This document shows positions 8,958-16,693 of a stretch of 64,000 nucleotides of DNA, piece after piece. Location of the stretch: assembly GCA_020631475.1 (NCBI GenBank), contig JAHDHE010000003.1:1-64000 (forward strand), given 5' to 3'. Every line of letters starts with the position of its first letter. Positions within the stretch are counted from its first letter, which is position 1. The stretch comes from Tenacibaculum sp. (GTDB taxonomy: Bacteria; Bacteroidota; Bacteroidia; Flavobacteriales; Flavobacteriaceae). The notes under the pieces are model-generated. The model saw only the letters and a list, made by a program, of their open reading frames with translations, was not told where the DNA came from and did no database searches. The position numbers and the translations under genes were made by a program.

Positions 8958-10445
8958 TTAACGAACTGTAAATTCTTGATTTTTAACCATACCTACCAAT
9001 GCATTAATATCATCTTTAAGTACACGATCTTCTTCTAACTTTGCTACTTTATTTCTTATTATCTTAAAATTTTCTTCTATTATAGGTGAAAATGTATTTG
9101 GTCTTCTAAAATCCATTGCTTGTGCAGCATACATAAATTCGATGGCTAAAATTTTATCAATATTTCCTAATATCTGATTGAATTTGCGCCCAGAAATACT
9201 TCCCATAGAAACATGATCTTCTTGTCCTAATGATGTTGGAACACTATCTGCTGATGGAGGAAAACACAATGATTTATTTTCAGTAACTAAAGCTGCAGTA
9301 GTATATTGAGGAATCATAAATCCTGAGTTTAAACCACCAGCTTCGGTTAATAATCTTGGTAAACCAAATTTTCCTTCTAACAATAAATAACAACGTCTGT
9401 CTGCAATATTTCCTAATTCAGCTGCGGCAATTGATGCATAATCTAAAGCCATTGCTAAAGGTTGCCCATGAAAATTACCACCTGATATTGCTTCGGTTTC
9501 ACTTAATACAATTGGATTATCGGTTACAGAATTCATTTCTATTTCTGCTAATTCTTTTAAATGCGCATAAGCATTTCTTGAGGCTCCGTGTACTTGTGGC
9601 ATACAACGAATTGAATATGGATCTTGCACTCTAGGAAAACTTTTATCCTCTACATTTTGAGAATCTTTTAATAACATACGCATACGCTCTGCTACTTTTA
9701 AGTTTCCTTTAAACGGACGTATTTTATGTAGCTCTTCTTTAAAAGGAGAAACATTTCCTGAATAACCTTCTAAAGTCATAGCTCCAGCAACATCTGCTAA
9801 ATCTAGTAGATACTCCATTTTTTTCAATCCTAAAATAGCATGTGCTAAAATAAATTGCGTTCCGTTTATTAAACCTAAACCTTCTTTAGCTTGTAAAACT
9901 AAAGGTTTTAAATTATGCTTTCTTAATACTTCTTTTGCTGGTACAATTTCTCCATCTTGCCAAAACTCACCTTCACCTAATAATGGTAAAAATAAATGCG
10001 ATAATGGCGCTAAATCTCCTGATGCTCCAACCGAACCTTGTTCTGGAACAACTGGTAATAAATCGTTTTCAATAAAATAAACAATACGTTCTATTAATTC
10101 TAAACTAACTCCTGAAAAACCTTGACATAAAGCTTGCACTTTACAAATCATCATAATTTTAGATAATTTTTTATCAATAGGATTCCCCACACCAACTGCA
10201 TGCGTGATTAATAAGTTTTCTTGTAACTTACTTGTTTCTTCAGGTGTAATTTGCACGTCACACAAAGGTCCGAAACCTGTATTTATTCCGTAAACAGCAG
10301 CATCTGAATTTGCCATTACTTCTACCTTAGCTCTACATTCATTTATTTTTAACACAGCATCGTTCGATACTTCTGCTTTTAAAGTTCCTTCTGCGATAGC
10401 AATTACCTTATCTACAGTTAATTTATCTATTCCGTACTTAAACAT
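8958..10445 (-). CDS. hutH: Histidine ammonia-lyase
   Basis: This 495-residue enzyme deaminates histidine to urocanate. The motif GSVGASGDLAPLSH carries Ala141-Ser142-Gly143, which cyclise to the MIO electrophile of the aromatic ammonia-lyase family. 'YGINTGFGPL' and 'QEDHVSMGS' are also present. The ATG at 10445 is chosen over the TTG immediately before it. It is the first gene of the hut operon and is divergent from a LysR regulator 79 bases away, which probably controls it. Confidence 0.96.
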   Translation of the reverse strand: MFKYGIDKLTVDKVIAIAEGTLKAEVSNDAVLKINECRAKVEVMANSDAAVYGINTGFGPLCDVQITPEETSKLQENLLITHAVGVGNPIDKKLSKIMMICKVQALCQGFSGVSLELIERIVYFIENDLLPVVPEQGSVGASGDLAPLSHLFLPLLGEGEFWQDGEIVPAKEVLRKHNLKPLVLQAKEGLGLINGTQFILAHAILGLKKMEYLLDLADVAGAMTLEGYSGNVSPFKEELHKIRPFKGNLKVAERMRMLLKDSQNVEDKSFPRVQDPYSIRCMPQVHGASRNAYAHLKELAEIEMNSVTDNPIVLSETEAISGGNFHGQPLAMALDYASIAAAELGNIADRRCYLLLEGKFGLPRLLTEAGGLNSGFMIPQYTTAALVTENKSLCFPPSADSVPTSLGQEDHVSMGSISGRKFNQILGNIDKILAIEFMYAAQAMDFRRPNTFSPIIEENFKIIRNKVAKLEEDRVLKDDINALVGMVKNQEFTVR

Positions 10446-10483
10446 CAATTCTTATTTTATTTATAACAAAGTTATTTCTATTT

Positions 10484-10524
10484 TTGATAACCAACAAGAC
10501 TCTTTAAATTAATAATTGATAACC
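10484..10524. promoter_or_regulatory. Direct repeats in hutH-lysR spacer
   Basis: The 9-mer TTGATAACC occurs at 10484-10492 and again at 10516-10524, exactly 32 bases apart (about three helical turns), in the 79-base gap between hutH and the divergent LysR gene. The second copy abuts the LysR GTG start. A -7-like TATTTTTG overlaps the first copy (10479-10486). Possible operator for the LysR protein; function inferred. Confidence 0.4.
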
Positions 10525-11409
10525 GTGAGTAATCAAATAGAATTCCGTCATTTTAAATATTTTTTAGCAGTTGCTGAAGATTTACACTTTAGAAAAGCAG
10601 CAGAACGTCTCTTTATTTCTCAACCAGGGTTAAGCAGGCAAATAAAACAAATGGAAGAAGATTTAGAAATTCAATTATTTGTTCGACATAATCGAAAAGT
10701 GCAATTAACAGAAGCAGGACAATACCTTAAAACAGAAATTACACAAAATTTAAAAAATCTAAACGCTATTTTAAACAATGCGAAACTACTCCAAGATGGA
10801 AAACATGGTCAATTAAAATTTGGATATGTTGGTTCTGCAATGCAAGATATTATTCCTAATTTATTAATTGATTTTAAAAAAGAGCATCCTAATATTCAGT
10901 TTGGATTAAAAGAAATGGATAACCAAAAACAAATTGAAAGTTTACTTTCTCATGATATTGATCTTGGTTTTGTTCGTTTAGATAGAGTTCCTAGAGGTTT
11001 AACTATTAAACCAATTTTAGAAGAATCTTTCTGCTTGGTGCTTCCTAAAAATCACCACATAAACGAAACTAATTTTAAAAATTTAGAACAATTAAAAAAT
11101 GAATCTTTTATTTTATTTGATCCATCTTATAGCCCTTCTTACTATGAAAAAGTAATGCAAATTTTTGATGAAAGTGGTTTTTCTCCAATTATATCTCATA
11201 ATACAATTCACGCAGCCTCAATTTATAAATTAGTTGAAAATAACTTCGGGTTATCTATTGTTCCTAAATCATTGCAAAAAGGATATAACATGAATGTTAA
11301 ATTCATTGAATTAACTAAAATTAAACAACGAACCACGCTTTCGGTAATTTGGAATAAAAGTAACAGAAATCCGATATTAAAATCACTATTAAAAAAACTA
11401 AACAAATAA
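10525..11409 (+). CDS. LysR family regulator, probable hut regulator
   Basis: This 294-residue transcription factor has an N-terminal winged helix (FRHFKYFLAVAEDLHFRKAAERL, shown in part, then 'FISQPGLSRQIKQME') and a C-terminal periplasmic-binding-like effector domain. No ATG is available; GTG at 10525 gives the usual start MSNQIEFRHF, preferred over TTG at 10516. Its divergent position to hutHU suggests that it senses histidine or urocanate and controls that operon, but the ligand is not proven. It stops 74 bases before the next small gene. Confidence 0.88.
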   Translation: MSNQIEFRHFKYFLAVAEDLHFRKAAERLFISQPGLSRQIKQMEEDLEIQLFVRHNRKVQLTEAGQYLKTEITQNLKNLNAILNNAKLLQDGKHGQLKFGYVGSAMQDIIPNLLIDFKKEHPNIQFGLKEMDNQKQIESLLSHDIDLGFVRLDRVPRGLTIKPILEESFCLVLPKNHHINETNFKNLEQLKNESFILFDPSYSPSYYEKVMQIFDESGFSPIISHNTIHAASIYKLVENNFGLSIVPKSLQKGYNMNVKFIELTKIKQRTTLSVIWNKSNRNPILKSLLKKLNK

Positions 11410-11483
11410 CACACTCATAATCAATATAAAAAATCAATAAAATATAAAATGATTATTTTTACAAACAAGTTTTTGCTTTGTTT

Positions 11484-11807
11484 ATGATTCTTATTTCAAA
11501 ATACCTTGTTCCGAAAGGCTTTGTAGGCTTAACTTTATTTCCTTTCATTTTTTTAAAACGAAAAGATTTAAAACATAACGCTGAACTTATAAATCACGAA
11601 AAAATACATTTAAAGCAACAAAAAGAACTATTGGTTATTTTTTTTTATGCTTTTTATGGAATTGAATGGTTTTTTAAATTTTTAAAGTATAAAAACTCCT
11701 TTTTAGCTTATAAAAATTTAAGCTTCGAACGTGAAGCTTATCTCAATGAAAATAATTTATATTATTTAGAGAATAGAAAATTTTGGACTTTCCTTAACTA
11801 TTTATAA
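11484..11807 (+). CDS. Small HExxH (mini-gluzincin-like) protein
   Basis: This 107-residue protein holds 'NHEKIHLKQQKELL' with a HExxH motif (His38, Glu39, His42) and, about 40 residues later, 'FEREAY' (Glu82/Glu84), the spacing of a third zinc ligand in M48/M56-like gluzincins. Between them is a hydrophobic helix (about 50-66). Similar short proteins are common in Flavobacteriaceae, usually annotated hypothetical. Activity is uncertain because most of a peptidase fold is missing. ATG 11484 is preferred over TTG 11478. Confidence 0.6.
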   Translation: MILISKYLVPKGFVGLTLFPFIFLKRKDLKHNAELINHEKIHLKQQKELLVIFFYAFYGIEWFFKFLKYKNSFLAYKNLSFEREAYLNENNLYYLENRKFWTFLNYL

Positions 11808-11837
11808 TTACTAAAGAATTCTTGTTTCTTTTAAGAA

Positions 11838-11879
11838 ATTCGTAAATTGCGTACCCAAAATTTAAGTTAATTTACGAAT
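11838..11879. promoter_or_regulatory. Inverted repeat spanning the icmF start
   Basis: The perfect 11-bp inverted repeat ATTCGTAAATT (11838-11848) / AATTTACGAAT (11869-11879) has a 20-base spacer, and its right arm includes the first two bases of the icmF ATG (11878). As RNA it would fold into a stem that hides the start codon; as DNA it could be an operator. Either reading is inference. Confidence 0.45.
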
Positions 11880-14800
11880 GGAACAAATAGCACCTTATAA
11901 ACCAATACATAAAGTTAGAATTGTAACTGCTGCATCTTTATTTGATGGACACGATGCTGCCATTAATATTATGCGTAGAATTATTCAATCTACAGGTGTT
12001 GAAGTTATTCACTTAGGTCATGATAGAAGTGTTGAAGAAGTAGTTAATTGTGCTATTCAAGAAGATGCCAATGCCATTGCAATGACATCTTATCAAGGAG
12101 GACATACCGAGTATTTTAAGTACATGTATGATTTATTGAAAGAAAGAGGAGCTTCTCATATCAAAATTTTTGGTGGCGGAGGTGGTGTAATTCTTCCTGA
12201 AGAAATTAAAGAATTAATGGATTACGGAATTACTCGTATCTATTCTCCTGATGATGGTCGTGAATTGGGTTTACAAGGAATGATTAACGATTTGGTAAAA
12301 ACTTCAGATTTTGCAATCGGCGATGTATTAAACGGAGAAATAAATAATTTAGCTGATAAAGAAATAGGTAGCATTGCACGTATTATTTCTTCTGCTGAAA
12401 ACTTCCCAGAAGTAGCTAAAGAAACTTTAGACGCTATTCATGAAAAAAATAAAAACTCAAAAACCCCTGTTTTAGGAATCACAGGAACGGGTGGAGCTGG
12501 AAAATCGAGTTTAGTAGATGAGTTAGTTCGTCGATTTTTAATTGATTTTCCGAATAAAACTATCGGATTAATTTCTGTAGATCCTTCAAAACGTAAAACT
12601 GGTGGTGCATTATTGGGTGATCGAATTCGTATGAATGCTATTAATAACGAACGTGTTTATATGCGTTCTTTGGCAACACGTCAATCTAATTTAGCTTTAT
12701 CAAAATATGTAAATGAAGCTGTTGAAGTTTTAAAAGCAGCTGAATTCGATTTAATCATTTTAGAAACTTCTGGTATTGGACAATCTGATACAGAAATCAT
12801 AGAACATTCTGATACTTCTTTATATGTAATGACTCCAGAATTTGGGGCAGCAACACAATTAGAAAAAATCGACATGTTGGATTTTGCTGATTTGGTTGCC
12901 ATCAATAAATTTGACAAACGTGGAGCTTTAGATGCAATTCGCGATGTGAAAAAACAATACATGCGTAACAACAATCTTTGGGATGTTCATATGGATGATA
13001 TGCCTGTTTTTGGTACGATTGCTTCACAATTTAACGATCCTGGAATGAATACGTTATACAAACGTATTATGGATAAGTTGGTTGAAAAAACTGACGCAGA
13101 TTTAAAATCGAACATGGAAATTACTAAAGAAATGTCTGAAAAGATATTTGTAATTCCACCAAGTAGAGTTCGTTATTTATCAGAAATATCAGAAAGCAAT
13201 AGAGCTTACGATAAAAAAGTTGATGATCAAGTTATTGTTGCTCAAAAATTATATGGAATTCATCAAACAATATTATCTTTAATAGATGTCACTTCGAGCG
13301 CAGTCGAGAAGTCTTTTATTTCTAAAAACGGATTAGAAAATGATGAGATCCTGAAACAAGTTCAGAATGACGAACAAGAGTTTGTCAAGCTTTTAATCGC
13401 TCAATTTGATAAAGTAAAACTAAATCTTGACAACCATAACTGGGAAGTTATTTTGAACTGGAAAGAGAAGGTTGAAAAATATAAAAATCCTATTTACACG
13501 TTTAAAGTACGTGATAAAGAAATAAAAATAGCCACACATACTGAGTCGTTATCACATACTCAAATTCCGAAGGTATCTTTACCAAAATACCAAGCTTGGG
13601 GAGATTTATTACGTTGGAGCTTACAAGAAAATGTACCTGGAGAATTCCCATACGCATCAGGATTGTATCCTTTTAAAAGAACTGGTGAAGATCCAACAAG
13701 AATGTTTGCTGGTGAAGGTGGACCAGAACGTACAAACCGTAGATTCCATTATGTAAGTCTTGGGATGCCTGCTAAAAGATTATCAACTGCTTTTGATTCG
13801 GTAACCCTATATGGTAATGACCCAGGAGTTAGACCAGATATTTACGGTAAAATTGGTAATGCAGGAGTTTCTATTTGTTGTTTAGATGATGCTAAAAAAT
13901 TATATTCTGGCTTCGATTTAAGTCACGCAATGACTTCGGTTTCTATGACTATTAATGGTCCTGCACCAATGTTGTTAGGTTTCTTTATGAATGCAGCAAT
14001 CGATCAGAATTGTGAGAAATACATCAAAGAAAATAAGTTAGAAAAACAAGTTGAAGCGAAATTCAAAGAAATTTACGATTCTAAAGGTTTAGACAGACCT
14101 GTTTACCAAGGAGATTTACCTGAAGGAAATAATGGTTTAGGATTGATGCTTTTAGGTTTAACTGGTGATATGGTTTTACCTCCGGATGTTTATGCTGAAA
14201 TTAAAAAAACAACGTTAGCACAAGTTCGTGGTACTGTACAAGCTGATATTTTAAAAGAAGATCAAGCACAGAACACTTGTATATTCTCAACTGAGTTTGC
14301 ACTGCGTTTAATGGGTGATGTACAAGAATATTTTATTGAAAAACAAGTCCGTAATTTTTATTCAGTTTCTATTTCTGGATATCATATTGCAGAAGCTGGA
14401 GCAAATCCAATTACGCAATTAGCATTAACATTATCAAACGGATTTACTTATGTTGAATACTACTTATCTCGTGGTATGGACATTAATAAATTCGGTCCAA
14501 ATTTATCGTTCTTTTTCTCAAACGGAATTGACCCAGAATATTCTGTGATTGGTCGTGTTGCTCGTAAAATTTGGGCAAAAGCTTTAAAACATAAATACGG
14601 AGCTAATCCAAGAGCACAAATGTTAAAGTATCATATTCAAACTTCAGGTCGTTCTTTACACGCTCAAGAAATCGATTTTAACGATATTAGAACAACCCTA
14701 CAAGCATTGTATGCAATTTACGACAACTGTAACTCGTTACACACCAATGCGTATGATGAAGCCATTACAACTCCAACTGAAGAATCTGTACGTAGAGCAA

Positions 14801-15327
14801 TGGCGATTCAGTTAATTATCAATAAAGAATTAGGATTAGCTAAAAATGAAAATCCGATACAAGGTTCCTTTATTATTGAAGAATTAACCGACTTAGTAGA
14901 GGCGGCTGTTTTAGAAGAATTTGACAGAATTACCGAACGTGGCGGTGTTTTAGGTGCTATGGAAACAATGTATCAACGTTCTAAAATACAAGAAGAAAGC
15001 TTGTATTACGAAACCTTAAAGCACACAGGAGAATTTCCAATTATTGGTGTAAACACGTTCTTAAGTAGCAAAGGATCGCCAACTGTACAACCTGCGGAAG
15101 TTATTCGTGCTACGGAAGAGGAAAAACAATTCCAAATTCAAACCAAAGAATTATTGAACAAAGCTAACGATGGAAAAGTTCAAGAACAACTAGCTATTTT
15201 ACAAGAAGCTGCTATTCAAAATGAAAATTTATTTGACAAATTAATGGAAGCAACAAAGTTCTGTTCTTTAGGTCAGATTACCGAAGCTTTATTTAAAGTT
15301 GGAGGGCAGTATAGAAGAAATATGTAG
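11878..15327 (+). CDS. icmF: Fused cobalamin-dependent acyl-CoA mutase IcmF
   Basis: This 1149-residue protein joins three parts: a B12-binding domain (about 10-145, '[12 protein letters not shown]', '[11 protein letters not shown]'), a MeaB/ArgK-type P-loop GTPase chaperone (about 195-420, '[13 protein letters not shown]', 'INKFDKRG'), and a mutase TIM barrel (about 540-1149, '[18 protein letters not shown]', '[16 protein letters not shown]'). This order is that of isobutyryl-CoA mutase fused (IcmF), which interconverts isobutyryl- and n-butyryl-CoA; a pivalyl-CoA mutase role cannot be excluded. Residues 471-498, between GTPase and mutase, are encoded by an 84-bp intergenic-type repeat inserted in frame (see 13288-13371). 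This makes the protein longer than the ~1090 residues of known IcmF. No B12 riboswitch was seen upstream. Confidence 0.92.
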   Translation: MEQIAPYKPIHKVRIVTAASLFDGHDAAINIMRRIIQSTGVEVIHLGHDRSVEEVVNCAIQEDANAIAMTSYQGGHTEYFKYMYDLLKERGASHIKIFGGGGGVILPEEIKELMDYGITRIYSPDDGRELGLQGMINDLVKTSDFAIGDVLNGEINNLADKEIGSIARIISSAENFPEVAKETLDAIHEKNKNSKTPVLGITGTGGAGKSSLVDELVRRFLIDFPNKTIGLISVDPSKRKTGGALLGDRIRMNAINNERVYMRSLATRQSNLALSKYVNEAVEVLKAAEFDLIILETSGIGQSDTEIIEHSDTSLYVMTPEFGAATQLEKIDMLDFADLVAINKFDKRGALDAIRDVKKQYMRNNNLWDVHMDDMPVFGTIASQFNDPGMNTLYKRIMDKLVEKTDADLKSNMEITKEMSEKIFVIPPSRVRYLSEISESNRAYDKKVDDQVIVAQKLYGIHQTILSLIDVTSSAVEKSFISKNGLENDEILKQVQNDEQEFVKLLIAQFDKVKLNLDNHNWEVILNWKEKVEKYKNPIYTFKVRDKEIKIATHTESLSHTQIPKVSLPKYQAWGDLLRWSLQENVPGEFPYASGLYPFKRTGEDPTRMFAGEGGPERTNRRFHYVSLGMPAKRLSTAFDSVTLYGNDPGVRPDIYGKIGNAGVSICCLDDAKKLYSGFDLSHAMTSVSMTINGPAPMLLGFFMNAAIDQNCEKYIKENKLEKQVEAKFKEIYDSKGLDRPVYQGDLPEGNNGLGLMLLGLTGDMVLPPDVYAEIKKTTLAQVRGTVQADILKEDQAQNTCIFSTEFALRLMGDVQEYFIEKQVRNFYSVSISGYHIAEAGANPITQLALTLSNGFTYVEYYLSRGMDINKFGPNLSFFFSNGIDPEYSVIGRVARKIWAKALKHKYGANPRAQMLKYHIQTSGRSLHAQEIDFNDIRTTLQALYAIYDNCNSLHTNAYDEAITTPTEESVRRAMAIQLIINKELGLAKNENPIQGSFIIEELTDLVEAAVLEEFDRITERGGVLGAMETMYQRSKIQEESLYYETLKHTGEFPIIGVNTFLSSKGSPTVQPAEVIRATEEEKQFQIQTKELLNKANDGKVQEQLAILQEAAIQNENLFDKLMEATKFCSLGQITEALFKVGGQYRRNM
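13288..13371 (+). repeat. 84-bp dispersed repeat inside icmF, in frame
   Basis: The segment runs from GTCA to TGAC and starts exactly on a codon boundary. Its left end (TTCGAGCGCAGTCGAGA) matches the left arm of the intergenic repeat at 29349-29422, and its right end (CTGAAACAAGTTCAG then AATGAC) matches the repeat at 24235-24293. Its length is 28 codons and it has no stop in the coding frame; it codes for a peptide ending [10 protein letters not shown]. Confidence 0.85.
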
Positions 15328-15355
15328 AAGGCAATTTTAGCTGATAACTATAGAG

Positions 15356-15387
15356 ACTCCGTACAAATTGTGCGGAGTTTTCTTATT
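15356..15387 (+). terminator. Terminator of icmF
   Basis: Stem ACTCCGTAC/GTGCGGAGT (one G-U pair) with a 5-base loop is followed by TTTTCTTATTTT, 28 bases after the icmF stop. It also shows that an in-frame GTG here is not the start of the sigma-factor gene. Confidence 0.8.
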
Positions 15388-15394
15388 TTAAAAA

Positions 15395-15418
15395 ATATTA
15401 CACATTTCCTTGTAATAT
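15395..15418. promoter_or_regulatory. 8-8-8 inverted repeat before the ECF sigma gene
   Basis: ATATTACA and TGTAATAT form a perfect 8-bp inverted repeat with an 8-base spacer, 39 bases before the start codon proposed for the sigma factor. The symmetry fits a dimeric repressor site; no regulator is identified. Confidence 0.4.
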
Positions 15419-15456
15419 ATTTAAATCTCGAAATACTAATCAATAAAAAAACAATT

Positions 15457-15939
15457 TTGAGTAACGATTTTTATACAACATCAATATTACCGCATGCAGG
15501 TATTATTATAAAAATATGCAGAGCATATACTGATTCTCAAGAAGATTTTGAAGATTTTTATCAAGAGGCGTGTTTACAAATTTGGAAAAGTAGAGATGCT
15601 TTTCAAAACAAATCTAAATGGTCTACTTGGATTTATCGAATTACCTTAAACATTTGTTTAACGCTTTCTAAAAAAAATAAACGAAGAGGTAATAACGTTG
15701 AAATTCTTCATGAACAATCAGAAAAAAACACTGCTTTTAAAGATGAAAGTTTAAACCTGTTGTATGATGCTATTAAAAAATTATCAGAAGTCGACAGAGC
15801 GATAATTTTATTGCATTTAGAAGAAAATCCACACAAAGAAATTGCCTCAATTATTGGAACAAGCGCTAACAATATTGCGGTACGTATTAATAGAATTAAA
15901 AAACAATTAAAAATATTATTAGATGGAAAAATCAATTGA
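15457..15939 (+). CDS. ECF-type RNA polymerase sigma factor
   Basis: This 160-residue sigma factor has region 2 in 'EDFEDFYQEACLQIWKSRDAF' (shown in part as DFYQEACLQIWKS) with 'WIYRITLNICL', and region 4 in 'DRAIILLHLEENPHKEIASI' with its recognition helix 'NNIAVRINRIKKQLK'. There is no ATG; TTG at 15457 gives 'MSNDFYTTSILPHAG', the family-like start, whereas an upstream GTG lies in the icmF terminator. It overlaps the next gene by 17 bases, so the two are translationally coupled. The downstream membrane protein is the likely control partner. Regulon unknown. Confidence 0.85.
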   Translation: MSNDFYTTSILPHAGIIIKICRAYTDSQEDFEDFYQEACLQIWKSRDAFQNKSKWSTWIYRITLNICLTLSKKNKRRGNNVEILHEQSEKNTAFKDESLNLLYDAIKKLSEVDRAIILLHLEENPHKEIASIIGTSANNIAVRINRIKKQLKILLDGKIN

Positions 15940-16540
15940 AAAAATTTGGAATGAAGCTTTTATTAGTGAAGACACTTTAATTGCTCCGAAAATAAACGAT
16001 ATATACAATCAAAAATCAAAATCGGTAATCAACAAAATAAAAAAAACTTACGAGATTGACAATAAAGGCTTGATTCCTATGGCTATTTTGGTTGCTACTG
16101 GAATGACGATATTCTCGGAAGCTATTATAGGTTTTTATGGCGCTTTTTTAATTTTGTGCTTATATTTTTATAATACCAACTTGTTAAAAAAGTTTAAAAC
16201 CATTGATGTAAAATCAGACAACTTAACGTATTTAAAAAAATACAAAAGCATTATAAACGTAATAATGAAAGCAACTAAAAAGCTATTTGTATTTGCAATA
16301 CCGTTAGCTATTTTATCCATCTTTGCACTTGCTTTTAATATTAAAGAGAAAAGTTTTTTATCAAAATTTATCTCTTCTGATACTTCTTTTATGCAAATTA
16401 TAGGAATCGGTTTTATTGTTGCTCTTGTTGTTTCTATAATAGGAATAATCGTTTATACAATTTCGACTAAAATATTATACGGAACCCTTATTTCTAAACT
16501 TGATAGCATAATTAAAGAAATGGAAGAATTAAAAAGTTAA
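15923..16540 (+). CDS. Membrane protein coupled to the ECF sigma factor
   Basis: This 205-residue protein starts with about 50 hydrophilic residues (MEKSIEKIWNEAF...) followed by four hydrophobic helices in two pairs (about 53-83 and 116-180) and a short charged tail. Its ATG lies inside the 3' end of the sigma gene (17-base overlap). Position and topology suggest an anti-sigma-like regulator that holds the sigma factor at the inner membrane, but no classical anti-sigma motif (HxxxCxxC) is seen. No family recognised. Confidence 0.65.
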   Translation: MEKSIEKIWNEAFISEDTLIAPKINDIYNQKSKSVINKIKKTYEIDNKGLIPMAILVATGMTIFSEAIIGFYGAFLILCLYFYNTNLLKKFKTIDVKSDNLTYLKKYKSIINVIMKATKKLFVFAIPLAILSIFALAFNIKEKSFLSKFISSDTSFMQIIGIGFIVALVVSIIGIIVYTISTKILYGTLISKLDSIIKEMEELKS

Positions 16541-16550
16541 AATACAGTTC

Positions 16551-16679
16551 TTGTCATTTAGAATGACAATACAAGATTTTTTTTAAAGATTAGAATCACA
16601 ACATACAGATTACTTCGTCGTGTCTCTTCTTAATGACAAATAGAACGGAACGTCATTATGAACGCAGTGAAGTAATCTT
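16551..16679. repeat. Intergenic palindromic repeats before recQ 3' end
   Basis: Two units lie between converging genes. The first is a short hairpin TTGTCATTTAGAATGACAA (16551-16569). The second has arms AGATTACTTCGTCG and AACGCAGTGAAGTAATCT (about 16608-16679) with internal AATGAC/CGTCATT. They belong to the same GTCATT...AATGAC family as the repeats in the trp operon. Confidence 0.65.
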
Positions 16680-16693
16680 GTTTTATAACTTAA

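Noticed and set aside
11838-11877. Cobalamin riboswitch before icmF
   Set aside because: Only a simple inverted repeat is present; no B12-box or the long multi-stem fold.
15370-15456. GTG start for the sigma factor
   Set aside because: It lies inside the icmF terminator stem; TTG at 15457 gives the normal sigma N-terminus.
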